From Opitutaceae bacterium (GTDB lineage Bacteria > Verrucomicrobiota > Verrucomicrobiia > Opitutales > Opitutaceae): 64,000 nucleotides of DNA. The DNA lies in contig JANQKV010000002.1 of assembly GCA_028280945.1 (NCBI GenBank), positions 26,626 through 90,625 on the forward strand, in the 5' to 3' direction. The notes below the pieces were generated by a model. The model worked only from the letters and a program-made list of their open reading frames with translations, ran no database searches and was not told the DNA's origin. Shown here one piece after another: positions 35,714 through 46,080 of the stretch. The position numbers and the translations under genes were made by a program. Positions within the stretch are counted from its first letter, which is position 1. Each line of letters starts with the position of its first letter.

Positions 35714-37294
35714 TCAGGTTTTTACGCCGGCTTTTATCTCGATGACATCGTGGGGCGTGGCTTCCTTTTGGGCGGCAGGACTGACCCGGATGTAACGCGC
35801 ATTCGATCGCAGGGCCGAAAGGTCCTTCGCACCCAGGTAACCCATGCCGCTTTGCAGACCACCCACCAGATTGGCGAGCACGTCGTCGACCGAACCGCTG
35901 ACTTCCTTTAAAGCCTCGATGCCCTCAGCGGTCATCTTACGGGTCTTGTCGGTTTTACTGTGCCCATACCGGGCGGCGGAACCGTCCTTCATCGCAGCGA
36001 GTGATCCCATGCCCCGGTATTGTTTATAGATCTTGCCATTGATCTCCATGATTTCGCCCGGCGCTTCGCGACAACCGGCGAGAAGGCCTCCGAGAATGAC
36101 CGCGTCGCCAATCGTCAGGGCCTTGACGATATCGCCACTCTTGGTGATGCCCCCGTCGGCGATGATTTTTGCACCGTTCTTGGTGGCTCCGCGAGCAGCC
36201 ACATGCAGGGCAGTGAGCTGGGGGATTCCCACCCCGGCGACGATGCGGGTGGTGCAGATGGAACCGGGACCTTGACCAACCTTGATGGCGTTGGCTCCGC
36301 AGTCGGTGAGAAATTCAACGCCATCTGCACTGGTGACGTTGCCGGCGATGACCGTCAGGCTGGGAAAGGCATCACGCACGAGCTTCACCATGTCGCCGAC
36401 CCCGGCGGTGTGACCGTGGGCCGTGGAAACGGCCACACAGTCAATGTTCTCATCCATGAGTTTGCCGACATGGCCGATGATGCGTTCGCGATCCAGAGCG
36501 CCATCGGGCAGCCGGACAGGAGCCAGGGCTGCTCCCACAATCAAGCGGAATTCACCGTCGCGGGCGGGCCGCCGCCGCGAGTTGGCCTCGGATGAGATGC
36601 GTTCGATGTCGGAAAACGTGGCCAGGCCGCGAAGGTGATCCTGCGCGTCGACGACCAACATTTTGTGGATACCGATGTGTTCGGTGAAAAACGCATCGGC
36701 GGCTTTGATCGGGTCGGGTTTGAGGGCAGTGACGGGAACCGTGTGGATTTGGTCACGCGGGGTCATTGCTTCGGCCACGGTGGTGGCCCGGTAGCGTTCC
36801 CGCACGCTGCTACCGGAGAGCAGGCCAACCAGTAGGCCTTTTTCGTCCACGACGGGAAAGGTGCGGAAGTCGTACTTTTTAACGTCGATGAGATCGAGCA
36901 CCTCCCCGATGAGTTTTTCGGGAGTGACCGTGATGGGATCTTGGATAAGGCCGTGGATGTGCCGCTTAACGCGGGCCACTTCGCGGACCTGATCCGCCGC
37001 CGGCATGTTGTAGTGGATGAGTCCGAGCCCACCATTCAGCGCCATGGCGATGGCCATGCGCGACTCCGTCACAGTGTCCATGTCGGAGGAAATGATCGGG
37101 ATCGAGAGCTGAACCTGATCGGAGAGGGACGTCGACGTGTCGGCGTCCTTCGGAAGGATGTCGGAGAACCGCGTGGCGAGGGTAACGTCGTCAAACGTCA
37201 GGCCGACGGGGCGGTTGGCGGCGAAAAAGGTCTCGGCTGGTTGGTAGTATTCAGCGTCGAAACGGTCGGTGGTGGGCGTGGCAACCTTGCTCAT
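35714..37294 (-). CDS. guaB: IMP dehydrogenase
   Basis: 526 residues from ATG 37294 ([19 protein letters not shown]). The barrel begins [15 protein letters not shown] and [21 protein letters not shown] pair of CBS domains is inserted at about 115-235 ([32 protein letters not shown]). The catalytic Cys is 347 in [18 protein letters not shown], and the flap has [16 protein letters not shown]. It oxidises IMP to XMP, the first step to GTP. An upstream in-frame extension to 37336 is not family-like. Confidence 0.96.
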   Translation of the reverse strand: MSKVATPTTDRFDAEYYQPAETFFAANRPVGLTFDDVTLATRFSDILPKDADTSTSLSDQVQLSIPIISSDMDTVTESRMAIAMALNGGLGLIHYNMPAADQVREVARVKRHIHGLIQDPITVTPEKLIGEVLDLIDVKKYDFRTFPVVDEKGLLVGLLSGSSVRERYRATTVAEAMTPRDQIHTVPVTALKPDPIKAADAFFTEHIGIHKMLVVDAQDHLRGLATFSDIERISSEANSRRRPARDGEFRLIVGAALAPVRLPDGALDRERIIGHVGKLMDENIDCVAVSTAHGHTAGVGDMVKLVRDAFPSLTVIAGNVTSADGVEFLTDCGANAIKVGQGPGSICTTRIVAGVGIPQLTALHVAARGATKNGAKIIADGGITKSGDIVKALTIGDAVILGGLLAGCREAPGEIMEINGKIYKQYRGMGSLAAMKDGSAARYGHSKTDKTRKMTAEGIEALKEVSGSVDDVLANLVGGLQSGMGYLGAKDLSALRSNARYIRVSPAAQKEATPHDVIEIKAGVKT

Positions 37295-37424
37295 GAGTTG
37301 CCGGGAACGGAATAATGGCCTGACGACGAGGTGCAAGAAGGAATCGAGAATCCCGGGGCGAGCAGTCGTTTCATCGCATGATAATGGCTTTTGATTTGGT
37401 GGAAAACTAGGGCATGGTGACGGT

Positions 37425-38441
37425 GTGTCCGAGGCCCGTTATCGCGTTCAGTCTTATTGTCTGCCGTTTCGGCATCCGATGCGCACAGCCCGGGGGGCAT
37501 GGGCGGAACGCGAGGGATGGTGGGTGCGACGGGAAGCAGCGGACGGGGGTGTCAGTTGGGGTGAAATCGCACCCGTTCCTGGCTTTGGAGATTGGAACCT
37601 CGCCAAGTGTGGTGCAGTGCTCGAAAGGCTCGGAGAGGAGCCTTTGGAAGCCGACGTTGATGAGCTCGTGCGGGCCGGCGGGCCGGTGGGGTTTGGATTT
37701 GGGGCAGCGCGATGGGATTGGCGCAGCTCCCTGGCGAGGGGACCTGATTATTTGCCCGTGGCGGGGCTGCTGCCGGCAGGGCGACGAGCTTTTGAGGTAG
37801 TGGAGTCCCGACTTGAGATTGGATTTCGCACGTTCAAATGGAAGGTGGGAGTGGAAGACACGCGGGATGAAATTGCGATGATGGATGATTTGTTAGCGCG
37901 TTTGCCGGAAGGTGCACGTCTGCGCTTGGATGCGAATGGTGGGTGGGATCGTCGCACCGCTGAACGGTGGTTGGATGCCAGTGCGGAGCGTCCGCAGATT
38001 GAGTATATCGAGCAACCCACACCGTCGACCAATCGCGATCTGCTCCTCGGCTTGGCAGGAGACTATCCGGTAACGCTCGCTTTGGACGAGTCCGTGGTGG
38101 ATCGGACAGATTTCGAGTGGTGGCGGGATCAAGGTTGGCCGGGAGTATTTGTGATCAAGCCGGTGCTCTGGGGGGATCCGGCAGACATGGTTGATTCCCT
38201 GACTGGGTCGAAAGCTGACGTGGTGATTTCTTCGGGGCTCGAAACCGTTGTGGGGGCCCGGCTGGTCTTGGCTCTGGCCTTCACCTTGGGGGCGACGGGG
38301 CGAGCGTTGGGAGTGGGGGTATGGCCGTTGTTTCAGGAAGGAAAATTTGATGGACCACCCGCCATGCCTTTTGTCCGGCGATCGGAGGTCGAGTCGTTGG
38401 GAGGGAAGGCCGTTGAACCAGTCACGGGGGGGGAGCAATGA
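37425..38441 (+). CDS. menC: o-Succinylbenzoate synthase (enolase superfamily)
   Basis: 338 residues from a GTG start. Active-site residues of the muconate-lactonizing subgroup are in place: the KxK Lys pair in [13 protein letters not shown], metal ligands in [15 protein letters not shown] and LALDESVV, and the final Lys in [11 protein letters not shown]. With menE overlapping its 3' end by ATGA, the o-succinylbenzoate synthase assignment is well supported over other enolase-superfamily activities. It makes o-succinylbenzoate in menaquinone synthesis. Confidence 0.9.
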   Translation: MSEARYRVQSYCLPFRHPMRTARGAWAEREGWWVRREAADGGVSWGEIAPVPGFGDWNLAKCGAVLERLGEEPLEADVDELVRAGGPVGFGFGAARWDWRSSLARGPDYLPVAGLLPAGRRAFEVVESRLEIGFRTFKWKVGVEDTRDEIAMMDDLLARLPEGARLRLDANGGWDRRTAERWLDASAERPQIEYIEQPTPSTNRDLLLGLAGDYPVTLALDESVVDRTDFEWWRDQGWPGVFVIKPVLWGDPADMVDSLTGSKADVVISSGLETVVGARLVLALAFTLGATGRALGVGVWPLFQEGKFDGPPAMPFVRRSEVESLGGKAVEPVTGGEQ

Positions 38442-39652
38442 ACCGAGCAGTTTTTGCGACTTTGCTGGGAGGGAAGGTGCATTCGGAGCATGCTCCATAT
38501 GTGGTGGATGCGACGGACCCGACGGAATGGACACAACAGTTTGTGCGGGCAGCGGCTGGTCAGTCGCCGGTGTTTTTGGCCAACCCCGATTGGGGGGAAC
38601 GCGAGCGAGACCAATTTCAGGAACAGATCAGACTGCAGTCGGAAACATGGAATCCGGAAACGGGCTGGCTGATGATCCCGACGGGAGGTTCCTCCGGGGC
38701 AATCAAGCTCGCTCGTCACGACCAAGTGACCATCGCGGCTGCGGTTTCGGGAATGGCCCAACACTTCGGTCTGTCGTGCATCCATAGTCTGAGTACGCTG
38801 CCGCGACATCATGTCGGGGGATTGATGGCTTGGTTGCGCTGTGTTCTGACCGGCGGAACTTATCTGGATGTTTCCTGGCGCCGACTGGCCGAGGGAGGAT
38901 TTACCGGCCTTCCCGCCGAGGAAATGGTGGTTTCATTTGTGCCCACGCAGCTGCAACGCCTGCGGGAGTTGGAAGGCAGCGCGGCGTGGTTGCAGCACTT
39001 TCATGTCGTGTTGGTAGGGGGGGCGGCCCTGGACGAAACCACTGCAGCGTGGGCATACGAGGAGGGGATCAGGTTGGCGCCGAGTTACGGTGCGACGGAG
39101 ACGGCAGCCTTGGCGGCTGCCCTCCTGCCGGATCAGTTTTTGACTGGGCGGCGTGGCGTTGGGCGCGCCTTGCCGCATCTTAATATTAACACCGACACCC
39201 AAGGCGGCCTGATTTGTTCAGGTAGATCGATTTTTCGGGGGTATTGGCCCGAGGAAATCCCGGCGTCAGTGGATTGGAATTCGGGTGACTTGGGTCGGAT
39301 CGATGCAGACGGGTTCATCGACGTGCTGGGTCGGGTTGACGCCCTGATCAATTCTGGAGGCGAAAAAGTGAACCCGCAGGAGGTGGAAGTTATCCTGAAA
39401 AGGCTGATGCAGGATGCTCGTTTGATGGTGTTGGGCGTGCCTGATCCTACGTGGGGGGAGAAGGTGGTCGTTGCACATGCCGATGAACTGGAGTTAAACC
39501 TCGATGAGCTCTGGCAGGCATCGGGTGGTCAGGTAGCCCGATTCAAGTGGCCCAAGCAGGCGATCTCCGTCGATCCCTGGCCGGTAAATCGCATGGACAA
39601 GATCGACTGTAAACGGGTCAGAGCAGCGGTGCTCCGTGCTTTGCGCGATTGA
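38438..39652 (+). CDS. menE: o-Succinylbenzoate-CoA ligase
   Basis: 404 residues of the ANL adenylating superfamily. The ATP-binding loop is IPTGGSSGAIKLARHD, the A5 motif SYGATETAALAA, the hinge Asp in DLGRIDADGFIDVLGR, and the A8 region DALINSGGEKVNPQEVE. The catalytic Lys region near the end is VNRMDKIDCKRV. It activates o-succinylbenzoate with CoA for MenB. It is on the short side (E. coli MenE is ~450), with a compact N-terminal domain. It is translationally coupled to menC. Confidence 0.9.
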   Translation: MNRAVFATLLGGKVHSEHAPYVVDATDPTEWTQQFVRAAAGQSPVFLANPDWGERERDQFQEQIRLQSETWNPETGWLMIPTGGSSGAIKLARHDQVTIAAAVSGMAQHFGLSCIHSLSTLPRHHVGGLMAWLRCVLTGGTYLDVSWRRLAEGGFTGLPAEEMVVSFVPTQLQRLRELEGSAAWLQHFHVVLVGGAALDETTAAWAYEEGIRLAPSYGATETAALAAALLPDQFLTGRRGVGRALPHLNINTDTQGGLICSGRSIFRGYWPEEIPASVDWNSGDLGRIDADGFIDVLGRVDALINSGGEKVNPQEVEVILKRLMQDARLMVLGVPDPTWGEKVVVAHADELELNLDELWQASGGQVARFKWPKQAISVDPWPVNRMDKIDCKRVRAAVLRALRD

Positions 39653-39691
39653 GATGAGTTGAGGGGAGCGCCGAGGTGCGTTGCGTGTTCA

Positions 39692-40102
39692 TTAGGCCGC
39701 AGACTCGATCCATTTTTGTATGGCGGGAGGAATTGGGATCTTCCTGCGCGTGGCTGATTCGATGCAGACGTGTTCGGTGCGAATGTGCGCCGCACGTTTT
39801 TCGGCCGGCTCGGTTTTCCATATTGTGGCTTCGATAGCGAAGCGGGACTCGTCAATCGTCTGTGGAGTAAGCTCCACGATGATTTTTTCTCCGGTGGCGA
39901 GCGGGCGAAGATAGGAGGCCTCACTCTTGGCGATGGGAATGACCACACCGGTGTCCGCAAAAAACTGGGCCAACGGAACTCCGGAGGCCGCCAGGGCCTC
40001 CTCGTAACCCTCATGAGCGATGCTCAGGTAGCGTGCAAAGAAAACCACGCCGGCGGCATCGGTATCGCTGAAGTGAACAGTGCGATGGTAACGAAAAGGC
40101 AT
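39692..40102 (-). CDS. Hotdog-fold acyl-CoA thioesterase, likely DHNA-CoA thioesterase
   Basis: 136 residues from ATG 40102. The 4-hydroxybenzoyl-CoA thioesterase motif with its catalytic Asp is HFSDTDAAGVVFFARYLSIA near the N-terminus, and the rest (EASYLRPLATGEKIIVEL) follows the YbgC/FcbC style. In cyanobacteria and plants a thioesterase of this subgroup hydrolyses 1,4-dihydroxy-2-naphthoyl-CoA in phylloquinone synthesis. Convergence with menC-menE, 39 bp away, makes that role likely here, but the sequence alone also allows a general acyl-CoA thioesterase. Confidence 0.8.
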   Translation of the reverse strand: MPFRYHRTVHFSDTDAAGVVFFARYLSIAHEGYEEALAASGVPLAQFFADTGVVIPIAKSEASYLRPLATGEKIIVELTPQTIDESRFAIEATIWKTEPAEKRAAHIRTEHVCIESATRRKIPIPPAIQKWIESAA

Positions 40103-40233
40103 GAGCAAGAATGAAATCGGAAAGTGGAAGGCTCGGAAAGTCCCAAAGCAGGGTTACACGGCTCGATTAATCACTATCCGTGGTTGGAATAATTCGGGTA
40201 GATTCGCGACTGTTCGCGGTTAAAAAGGATACG

Positions 40234-41988
40234 ATGACGAAGAACGAGATAGCCGAAGTGCTGGTGGACATTGGCGTGTTGCTGGAGTTGAAGGGGGAAA
40301 ATCCCTTCAAAATTCGGGCCTACGGGAGTGGGGCACGAATTCTGGAATCGATGGAGCAGGAGAACGTGGAACGCCTGATCGAGGCAGGTGAATTGGATTC
40401 GGTGAAGGGCATAGGTGCGGCCTTGGCGCAAAAAATCGGCGAACTTTACACGACCGGCAAACTGGAGTTCTACGAAAAGCTCCGCGCATCGATTGCGCCG
40501 GGATTGGTGGAGATGCTGGAGGTTCCGGGGCTGGGAGCGAAAAAGATCAAGGCGATCCATGAACAGCTGGGCATCGATTCCATATCAGAGTTGGCGAAAG
40601 CCTGCGCAGACGGCCGGGTCGCGGGACTGGCGGGTTTTGGCGCGAAATCGGCGGCAAAAATTGCCGAGGGAATCAAGAACCGTGAGGCTTACGGCAAACG
40701 TCACCTTTGGTGGCTTGCGCAGGAAGTAGGGGCTCCAATTGTGCAGGGACTGCAAAAACTATCGCAGGTCGAACGTGCGGAATCAGCAGGGAGTTCTCGT
40801 CGTGGCGTGGAGACCGTGGGGGATTTGGATTTTATCGTAGCCTCGTCTGACCCGGAGCCGGTCATGGCGTGGTTTTGTGAATTGCCGGAGGTCAAGGAAG
40901 TCACGGCCCGAGGAGACACCAAGTCGAGTGTGCGGTTTGACAGCGGGTTGCAGGCGGATCTGCGCATTGTGCCGGCTGATCAATTTGTTTTCGCGTTGCA
41001 CCATTTTACGGGTTCGAAAGACCACAACGTGGCCATGCGGCAACGCGCGCTGGAACGCGGCTACAGCATGTCCGAATGGGGATTGGTGCCATCGGAAGGC
41101 GAGGGCACGGCCAAGGAAAAAGCAGAGCGCGGGGAGAGCCTGCCGGCCGACAGCGAGGAACAGCTTTTTGCACATCTCGACATGGCATGGGTACCACCGG
41201 CGTTGCGCGAAGGCCGAGGAGAAATCGAGGCGGCAGCCGAAGGAAGTCTGCCGCGACTCCTTGAGTTGGGCGATTTGCGCGGAGCGTTTCACAACCACAC
41301 GAATGCGAGCGATGGCAAGGCAACGCTACGGGAGATGACGGCGAAAGCGGAGGAGCTAGGGTGGGAATATCTCGGTATTGCGGATCACTCCAAAGCCAGC
41401 TTTCAGGCGAACGGGCTCGATGAAGAGCGTTTGCTCAATCAAGTGCAGGCGATCCGTGATCAAAATGCCTCCGGTGCTTCGCAAACGTGGGTCTTTGCCG
41501 GCTCCGAGGTGGATATCTTGACCGATGGACAATTGGACTTTGCCGACGACGTACTGGCCGAGTTGGATTACGTGGTTGCGTCTGTTCACAATGCGTTTTC
41601 TCAGGACGAGGCGAAGATGACGGCACGCATCATTCGTGCGGTCGAAAATGAACATGTTACGATGCTGGGGCACCTGACCGGTCGCATATTGTTGAGGCGT
41701 GAGCCCTATCGGGTGGACGTCGAAAAGGTCATCGATGCGGCGATTGCCAACCAGACGATCATCGAACTCAACGCCAGCCCTTGGCGGCTGGACATGGACT
41801 GGCGGCTATGGCGCAAGGCGGCGGAGCGAGGATTACTTTGTGCAATCAATCCCGATGCCCACGAGACCTCCGGGCTCGAACACGTTGCCGCGGGTGTGAA
41901 CTCCGCGCGAAAGGGATGGTTGGGAGCGGAGCATGTGCTTAACACCCGCCCGCTCGATCAAGTGAAGCAGTATTTTACCAGTCACTAG
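40234..41988 (+). CDS. polX: DNA polymerase X with C-terminal PHP domain
   Basis: 584 residues from ATG 40234, with an AAGGA ribosome binding site. The N-terminal helix-hairpin-helix region ([53 protein letters not shown]) is followed by the nucleotidyltransferase palm with [15 protein letters not shown]. The PHP nuclease domain (~345-584) begins [19 protein letters not shown] and includes GIADHSKAS and a late [13 protein letters not shown]. Bacterial PolX fills short gaps and carries 3'-5' exonuclease activity in the PHP domain. Its usual role is in base excision repair. Confidence 0.95.
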   Translation: MTKNEIAEVLVDIGVLLELKGENPFKIRAYGSGARILESMEQENVERLIEAGELDSVKGIGAALAQKIGELYTTGKLEFYEKLRASIAPGLVEMLEVPGLGAKKIKAIHEQLGIDSISELAKACADGRVAGLAGFGAKSAAKIAEGIKNREAYGKRHLWWLAQEVGAPIVQGLQKLSQVERAESAGSSRRGVETVGDLDFIVASSDPEPVMAWFCELPEVKEVTARGDTKSSVRFDSGLQADLRIVPADQFVFALHHFTGSKDHNVAMRQRALERGYSMSEWGLVPSEGEGTAKEKAERGESLPADSEEQLFAHLDMAWVPPALREGRGEIEAAAEGSLPRLLELGDLRGAFHNHTNASDGKATLREMTAKAEELGWEYLGIADHSKASFQANGLDEERLLNQVQAIRDQNASGASQTWVFAGSEVDILTDGQLDFADDVLAELDYVVASVHNAFSQDEAKMTARIIRAVENEHVTMLGHLTGRILLRREPYRVDVEKVIDAAIANQTIIELNASPWRLDMDWRLWRKAAERGLLCAINPDAHETSGLEHVAAGVNSARKGWLGAEHVLNTRPLDQVKQYFTSH

Positions 41989-42059
41989 CTGTTCCCAACG
42001 GCCAGCATCGAGATTTAAGCTGACAGCCCTAGGCAGAAGTCCGAAGGCTTGCTGACTCC

Positions 42060-43082
42060 ATGAAGAAAGCACTGATCACGGGCATCACCGGCCAGGATGG
42101 TTCCTACCTCGCCGAGTTTCTGCTCGCCAAGGGATATGCCGTGCACGGCTTGGTGCGCCGGGCGAGTGCGTTTAACCGCAGTCGGATCGATCACTTGCGA
42201 ACGGAAGAAAACCTTTCGGCGAAGCGGCTTGTGCTGCACTATGGAGAGCTCAACGACCTCACCTCGTTTCATCGACTGCTACACAAAATTGAGCCTGACG
42301 AGATCTACCACTTGGCCGGCCAGAGCCATGTTGGGCTCAGCTTTGAGATCCCGGAAATCACTTGTGCCGAAAACGGCATGGCGACCCTTCACCTGTTGGA
42401 AGCCATGCGCGAGTTGCAGACCGAGGCCCGTCTGTATCAAGCTGCGAGCTCTGAAATCTTTGGTGCGCCCGAGACGGGTCCGCAGACAGAGATAACTCCC
42501 ATCAACCCGCGCAACCCCTACGGGGCGGCCAAGGCGTTTGCCTTCAATCTGGGCCGAATCTATCGGGAGTCTCACGGACTGTTTGTTGCCAACGGAATTC
42601 TTTACAATCACGAGTCACCGCGTCGCGGAGAGAATTTCGTAACCCAAAAAATCTGTCAGGGGGCGGCTCAGATCGCACGAGGCGAAAGGGATAAGCTGAG
42701 CTTGGGGAATCTCAACAGTCAGCGCGACTGGGGATATGCTCCAGAATACGTTGAGGGAATGTGGCGCATGCTACAAACCGAACGGAGCAGTGACTTCCTC
42801 TTGGCCACCGGTAAGCTTACTTCCGTCCGCGAATTCTGTAGAGCAGCGTTTTCCACTGCCGGGATTCCGATCGAGTTCGAAGGGGAAGGTCTCAAGGAAG
42901 TAGGCCGCCGTCAGGACACCGGTGCGACGGTGGTCGAAGTGTCGTCCGCCTTCTACCGTCCGGTGGATCCTTCCCACCTTTACGGTGATTCGATCAGAGC
43001 CAAGGCGGAGTTGAACTGGCAGGCTGAAACGGATGCAGTCCAACTTGCTAAAATCATGACCAAGGCGGCGTTCGCATCCTAG
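42060..43082 (+). CDS. gmd: GDP-mannose 4,6-dehydratase
   Basis: 340 residues. The extended-SDR NAD loop ALITGITGQDGSYLAEFLL, LVRRASAFNRSRIDHL, and the active-site YxxxK in NPYGAAKAFAFNLGRIY match Gmd. It makes GDP-4-keto-6-deoxymannose, the precursor of GDP-fucose, GDP-rhamnose and perosamine. The partner that decides which (for example fcl or per) is not in the window, although the DegT aminotransferase at 50586-51734 could in principle act on such a keto sugar. It begins the polysaccharide gene region. manC, 13 kb away, supplies its substrate. Confidence 0.95.
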   Translation: MKKALITGITGQDGSYLAEFLLAKGYAVHGLVRRASAFNRSRIDHLRTEENLSAKRLVLHYGELNDLTSFHRLLHKIEPDEIYHLAGQSHVGLSFEIPEITCAENGMATLHLLEAMRELQTEARLYQAASSEIFGAPETGPQTEITPINPRNPYGAAKAFAFNLGRIYRESHGLFVANGILYNHESPRRGENFVTQKICQGAAQIARGERDKLSLGNLNSQRDWGYAPEYVEGMWRMLQTERSSDFLLATGKLTSVREFCRAAFSTAGIPIEFEGEGLKEVGRRQDTGATVVEVSSAFYRPVDPSHLYGDSIRAKAELNWQAETDAVQLAKIMTKAAFAS

Positions 43083-43133
43083 CATCCAGCCACTGACAAA
43101 CCAGCCTCTCTCCAGGAATCAAAACCTAGAAAT

Positions 43134-44135
43134 ATGCCAACCTACCTACTCACCGGAGCTGCCGGTTTTATCGGTAGCCACACCTGTGTTGCCTTGCTTG
43201 AGGCTGGTCACGAAGTCGTCGCGATTGACAACTTCGCCAACAGTCATGCCGACGTGTATGAACGGGTCGAGCAGATCACCGGGCGCAGTGTTAAGCACTA
43301 CGATTTTGACGTGCGGGATCGCTCGCAGTTGGCCGCCGTCTTTGGGCGACATCAAATTGACGGCGTCATCCATTTCGCGGGACTGAAGGCGGTCGGGGAG
43401 TCGGTCGAGAGGCCGTGGGAATATTACGAGGTTAACCTCGGGTCGACCATGACGCTGATCTCGGTGATGCGGGAACAGGATTGTTTCAATCTTGTGTTCA
43501 GCTCGTCCGCCACGGTTTACGGCGAGAGTAAAATCCTGCCCATCCCAGAATCGGCCCCGCTGTCCGCCAGCAACCCTTACGGCCGGTCCAAGTTGATCAT
43601 TGAGGACATGCTCCGGGATCTGTCCTCGTCGGATAACCGCTGGCACATTGCGCTGTTGCGTTACTTCAACCCAGTGGGAGCGCATCCCAGCGGTCTTATT
43701 GGCGAGGATCCCAAGGGTCGGCCGAATAACCTTTTCCCGGTCATTACTCAGGTCATCGACGGCCGGCTGCCGGAGTTACAGATTTTCGGCGACGATTACG
43801 ACACACCGGACGGCACGGGCGTTCGGGACTACATTCACGTCTGTGATCTGGCGGGTGGGCACCTAGCTGCTGTGGAAAACCTAGGCGGCCTCGGAGGCGC
43901 TCATGCCATCAACCTTGGGTCAGGCAATGGTCACTCGGTGCGTGAAGTGCTGGAGCAGTTTCAAGCGGTATTGGGGAGATCCCTGCCGCATTGTTACGTT
44001 GCGCGTCGTCCCGGTGATGCCGCCTCGTGTTATGCCGACGCTAGTCGGGCTGCCGAACTGTGGAGTTGGCGCACAACCAAAACCCTCCAAGAGATGGTGG
44101 AGGACTCCTGCCGCTGGGGTGGATTCTTGAAGTAG
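43134..44135 (+). CDS. galE: UDP-glucose 4-epimerase
   Basis: 333 residues, the usual GalE length. NAD loop LLTGAAGFIGSHTCVALLEA, the GalE-typical VIHFAGLKAVGESVERP, catalytic SSSATVYGESKILPIPE and the YGRSKLIIEDML Tyr-Lys pair are present, with PVGAHPSGLIGEDP and GTGVRDYIHVCDLAGGH following. It interconverts UDP-glucose and UDP-galactose. It sits 51 bp after gmd on the same strand. Confidence 0.95.
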   Translation: MPTYLLTGAAGFIGSHTCVALLEAGHEVVAIDNFANSHADVYERVEQITGRSVKHYDFDVRDRSQLAAVFGRHQIDGVIHFAGLKAVGESVERPWEYYEVNLGSTMTLISVMREQDCFNLVFSSSATVYGESKILPIPESAPLSASNPYGRSKLIIEDMLRDLSSSDNRWHIALLRYFNPVGAHPSGLIGEDPKGRPNNLFPVITQVIDGRLPELQIFGDDYDTPDGTGVRDYIHVCDLAGGHLAAVENLGGLGGAHAINLGSGNGHSVREVLEQFQAVLGRSLPHCYVARRPGDAASCYADASRAAELWSWRTTKTLQEMVEDSCRWGGFLK

Positions 44136-44248
44136 GGAGGCAGCATTGGCTTAATTTTTTGTAGTCAGAGTTTCCGCCCGTCGTTCAGACCCATCACTTC
44201 GCCTCCTTCTTACTATCCCAATTTTCGAAGTTCGACCTTTAGATTTTC

Positions 44249-45286
44249 ATGTCCACCTATCTCCTCACCGGCGCCGCTGGTTTCATTGGATCACAGACAG
44301 CGCAGGCCTTGCTTGCAAAGGGTCACTCTGTGGTCGGTGTAGATAATCTTAACAACTACTACGATGTGAGGCTGAAAGATCATCGATTGGACCTCCTCCT
44401 AGGTGGAGATGGTCTTCGGATGGGCACCAGTCCCCGTTCTTCGATTTTCGAAGAATCTGATGTTTCAGATAGCAATTTCAGGTTTGTTGCGGGTGACATT
44501 GAAAATCCTTCGATGATTGAAAGACTCTTTGCTGAGTGTCGTTTCGATGGGGTTATCAACTTGGCGGCCCGGGCTGGAGTGAGATATTCGGTCGAGCACC
44601 CAGAGGTCTATGCGACCACCAATTTAGCGGGATCGGTGAACCTGCTACAGGCCATGGTGAAGCAGGGCTGTTCCAAGTATCTGCTGGCCTCCACGTCCTC
44701 TTTGTATGCCGGCACCGAGACTCCGTTTGTCGAGACGGCCAATGTCACTCGCCCGATTTCGCCTTATGCTGCGACAAAGCTGGCCGCTGAAGCGATGGCC
44801 CATACTTATCACCATCTACACGGGATTGATGTTTCGGTTGTGCGTTATTTTACGGTCTATGGTCCAGCGGGGCGCCCCGACATGAGTCCCTTGCGCTTTA
44901 TCAAGTGGATAGACGAGGGGACGTCCATCACTCTCTTTGGCGACGGCTCTCAAACTCGGGATTTTACCTACATCGACGACATCGTTGCCGGCACCTTAGC
45001 GGCACTCCAGCCTGTAGGCTATGAGATCATCAACCTCGGAGGCGGAAATCGTCCTCTTGCCATCAATGCGATGATAACGGGTTTTGAACAGGAATTGGGA
45101 AAGGAAGCTGTGGTCGATTATCACCCCTTTCATGCGGGGGATATGACCTCAACCCAGGCGGATATTGGCAAAGCCAGCCGTTTATTAAATTGGTCCCCCA
45201 AAGTCGCGCCCGCGAAAGGCTTTCGTCGCATGGTGGAATGGTACCAAACCAATCGAGCCTGGCTGAAAGACATCGAACTTCGCTAG
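44249..45286 (+). CDS. NAD-dependent epimerase, probable UDP-glucuronate 4-epimerase
   Basis: 345 residues. The SDR loop LLTGAAGFIGSQTAQALLAK is followed by GVDNLNNYYDVRLKDHRLDL, a pattern typical of UDP-glucuronate 4-epimerases (GAE/CapI type). The active site is LASTSSLYAG with YAATKLAAEAMAH, and FTVYGPAGRPDMSPLRF follows. It would turn UDP-glucuronate from Ugd into UDP-galacturonate. The first half contains a short insertion around GGDGLRMGTSPRSS. The gene is 113 bp after galE and convergent with cysC. Confidence 0.85.
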   Translation: MSTYLLTGAAGFIGSQTAQALLAKGHSVVGVDNLNNYYDVRLKDHRLDLLLGGDGLRMGTSPRSSIFEESDVSDSNFRFVAGDIENPSMIERLFAECRFDGVINLAARAGVRYSVEHPEVYATTNLAGSVNLLQAMVKQGCSKYLLASTSSLYAGTETPFVETANVTRPISPYAATKLAAEAMAHTYHHLHGIDVSVVRYFTVYGPAGRPDMSPLRFIKWIDEGTSITLFGDGSQTRDFTYIDDIVAGTLAALQPVGYEIINLGGGNRPLAINAMITGFEQELGKEAVVDYHPFHAGDMTSTQADIGKASRLLNWSPKVAPAKGFRRMVEWYQTNRAWLKDIELR

Positions 45287-45380
45287 TCTTGGCATTTGTA
45301 GCCGGGCGTGCTGACGGATCCGCGTATATTTGCGTTCATCAGCGGTTAAAAACAGCTTCAGGCTAACGGCTCCGTCCACG

Positions 45381-45971
45381 TTATACTTCTTTAACCAACG
45401 ACATCGCCTGTTCTAAACAGGCTGCCAAGTCCTGCTCCTCCGTATCGATGACTACATCATCATCTGCTTCGATTGGCACTTCGAAGCCTGAATCTTTACC
45501 CGTAAACTGTTTCACCTCGCCCGCCGCTGCCTTGGCATAAAGCCCTTTAGGGTCGCGCTGCTGGCAGGTTTCGAAGGAAGCCTTCACATAAACCGACGTT
45601 AGATCATCCTGAAGAATGGCGCGGGTAAGTTGCCGGAGATCCCTCTTCGGTGTAATGAAGCTCGCCAAAACTATGGCACCGTTTTCCGTGAATAATTTCG
45701 CTACTTCTGCAATTCGCCGGATGTTCTCATGGCGATCAGAATCGGAAAAACCGAGGTTGTTGTTGAGGCCGCCCCGGACGTTGTCGCCGTCAAGTACAAC
45801 GGCATGGCGTCCACCTTCGTGGAGTCGTCGTTGCAGGGCTGCGGCAATGGTGGTTTTCCCGGATCCACTCAATCCATAAAACCAAATCACCTGTCCGTGT
45901 TGTTCCAACTGAGTCTCATGCTCAGCCCGGTTGACCAATCGATCGTGAGTGGTGTAGAGGTTTTCAGACAT
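45381..45971 (-). CDS. cysC: Adenylylsulfate (APS) kinase
   Basis: 196 residues. The Walker A loop is IWFYGLSGSGKTTIAAALQR, LDGDNVRGGLNNNLGFSDSD binds APS, and the lid has RDPKGLYAKAAAGEVKQFTG. It phosphorylates APS to PAPS, the universal sulfate donor. It is a stand-alone kinase, so the CysN here is not a CysNC fusion. It closes a leftward set cysD-cysN-cysQ-cysC. Confidence 0.96.
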   Translation of the reverse strand: MSENLYTTHDRLVNRAEHETQLEQHGQVIWFYGLSGSGKTTIAAALQRRLHEGGRHAVVLDGDNVRGGLNNNLGFSDSDRHENIRRIAEVAKLFTENGAIVLASFITPKRDLRQLTRAILQDDLTSVYVKASFETCQQRDPKGLYAKAAAGEVKQFTGKDSGFEVPIEADDDVVIDTEEQDLAACLEQAMSLVKEV

Positions 45972-45990
45972 GTTCTTGGTTGGTTTTGGG

Positions 45991-46076
45991 TAACGCAGGG
46001 ACGCAGAGACGCGGAGTCAGTTCAACTCGGATAATGAGTTCATCCTCCTTCTTTGCGTCTCTCGACCTCCCGTTAA
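45991..46076. repeat. Imperfect inverted-repeat element with 8-bp tandem units
   Basis: Three imperfect tandem octamers, ACGCAGGG, ACGCAGAG and ACGCGGAG, lie at 45993-46016. The other half of the gap (46051-46076), read on the opposite strand, repeats the same theme (TTAACGGGAG, then GAGAGACGCAAAG). The two halves could fold into a long hairpin filling the whole cysQ-cysC gap. ACGCAGAG-type repeats are known to me as frequent intergenic elements in several environmental phyla. Whether it moves or folds is unknown. Confidence 0.5.
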
Positions 46077-46080
46077 AGAA

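Noticed and set aside
43134..45286. Recent tandem duplication of galE and the next epimerase
   Set aside because: Both begin with nearly the same TYLLTGAAGFIGS words, but this is the shared SDR nucleotide-binding motif; the remainder differs strongly and each has its own subfamily signature.
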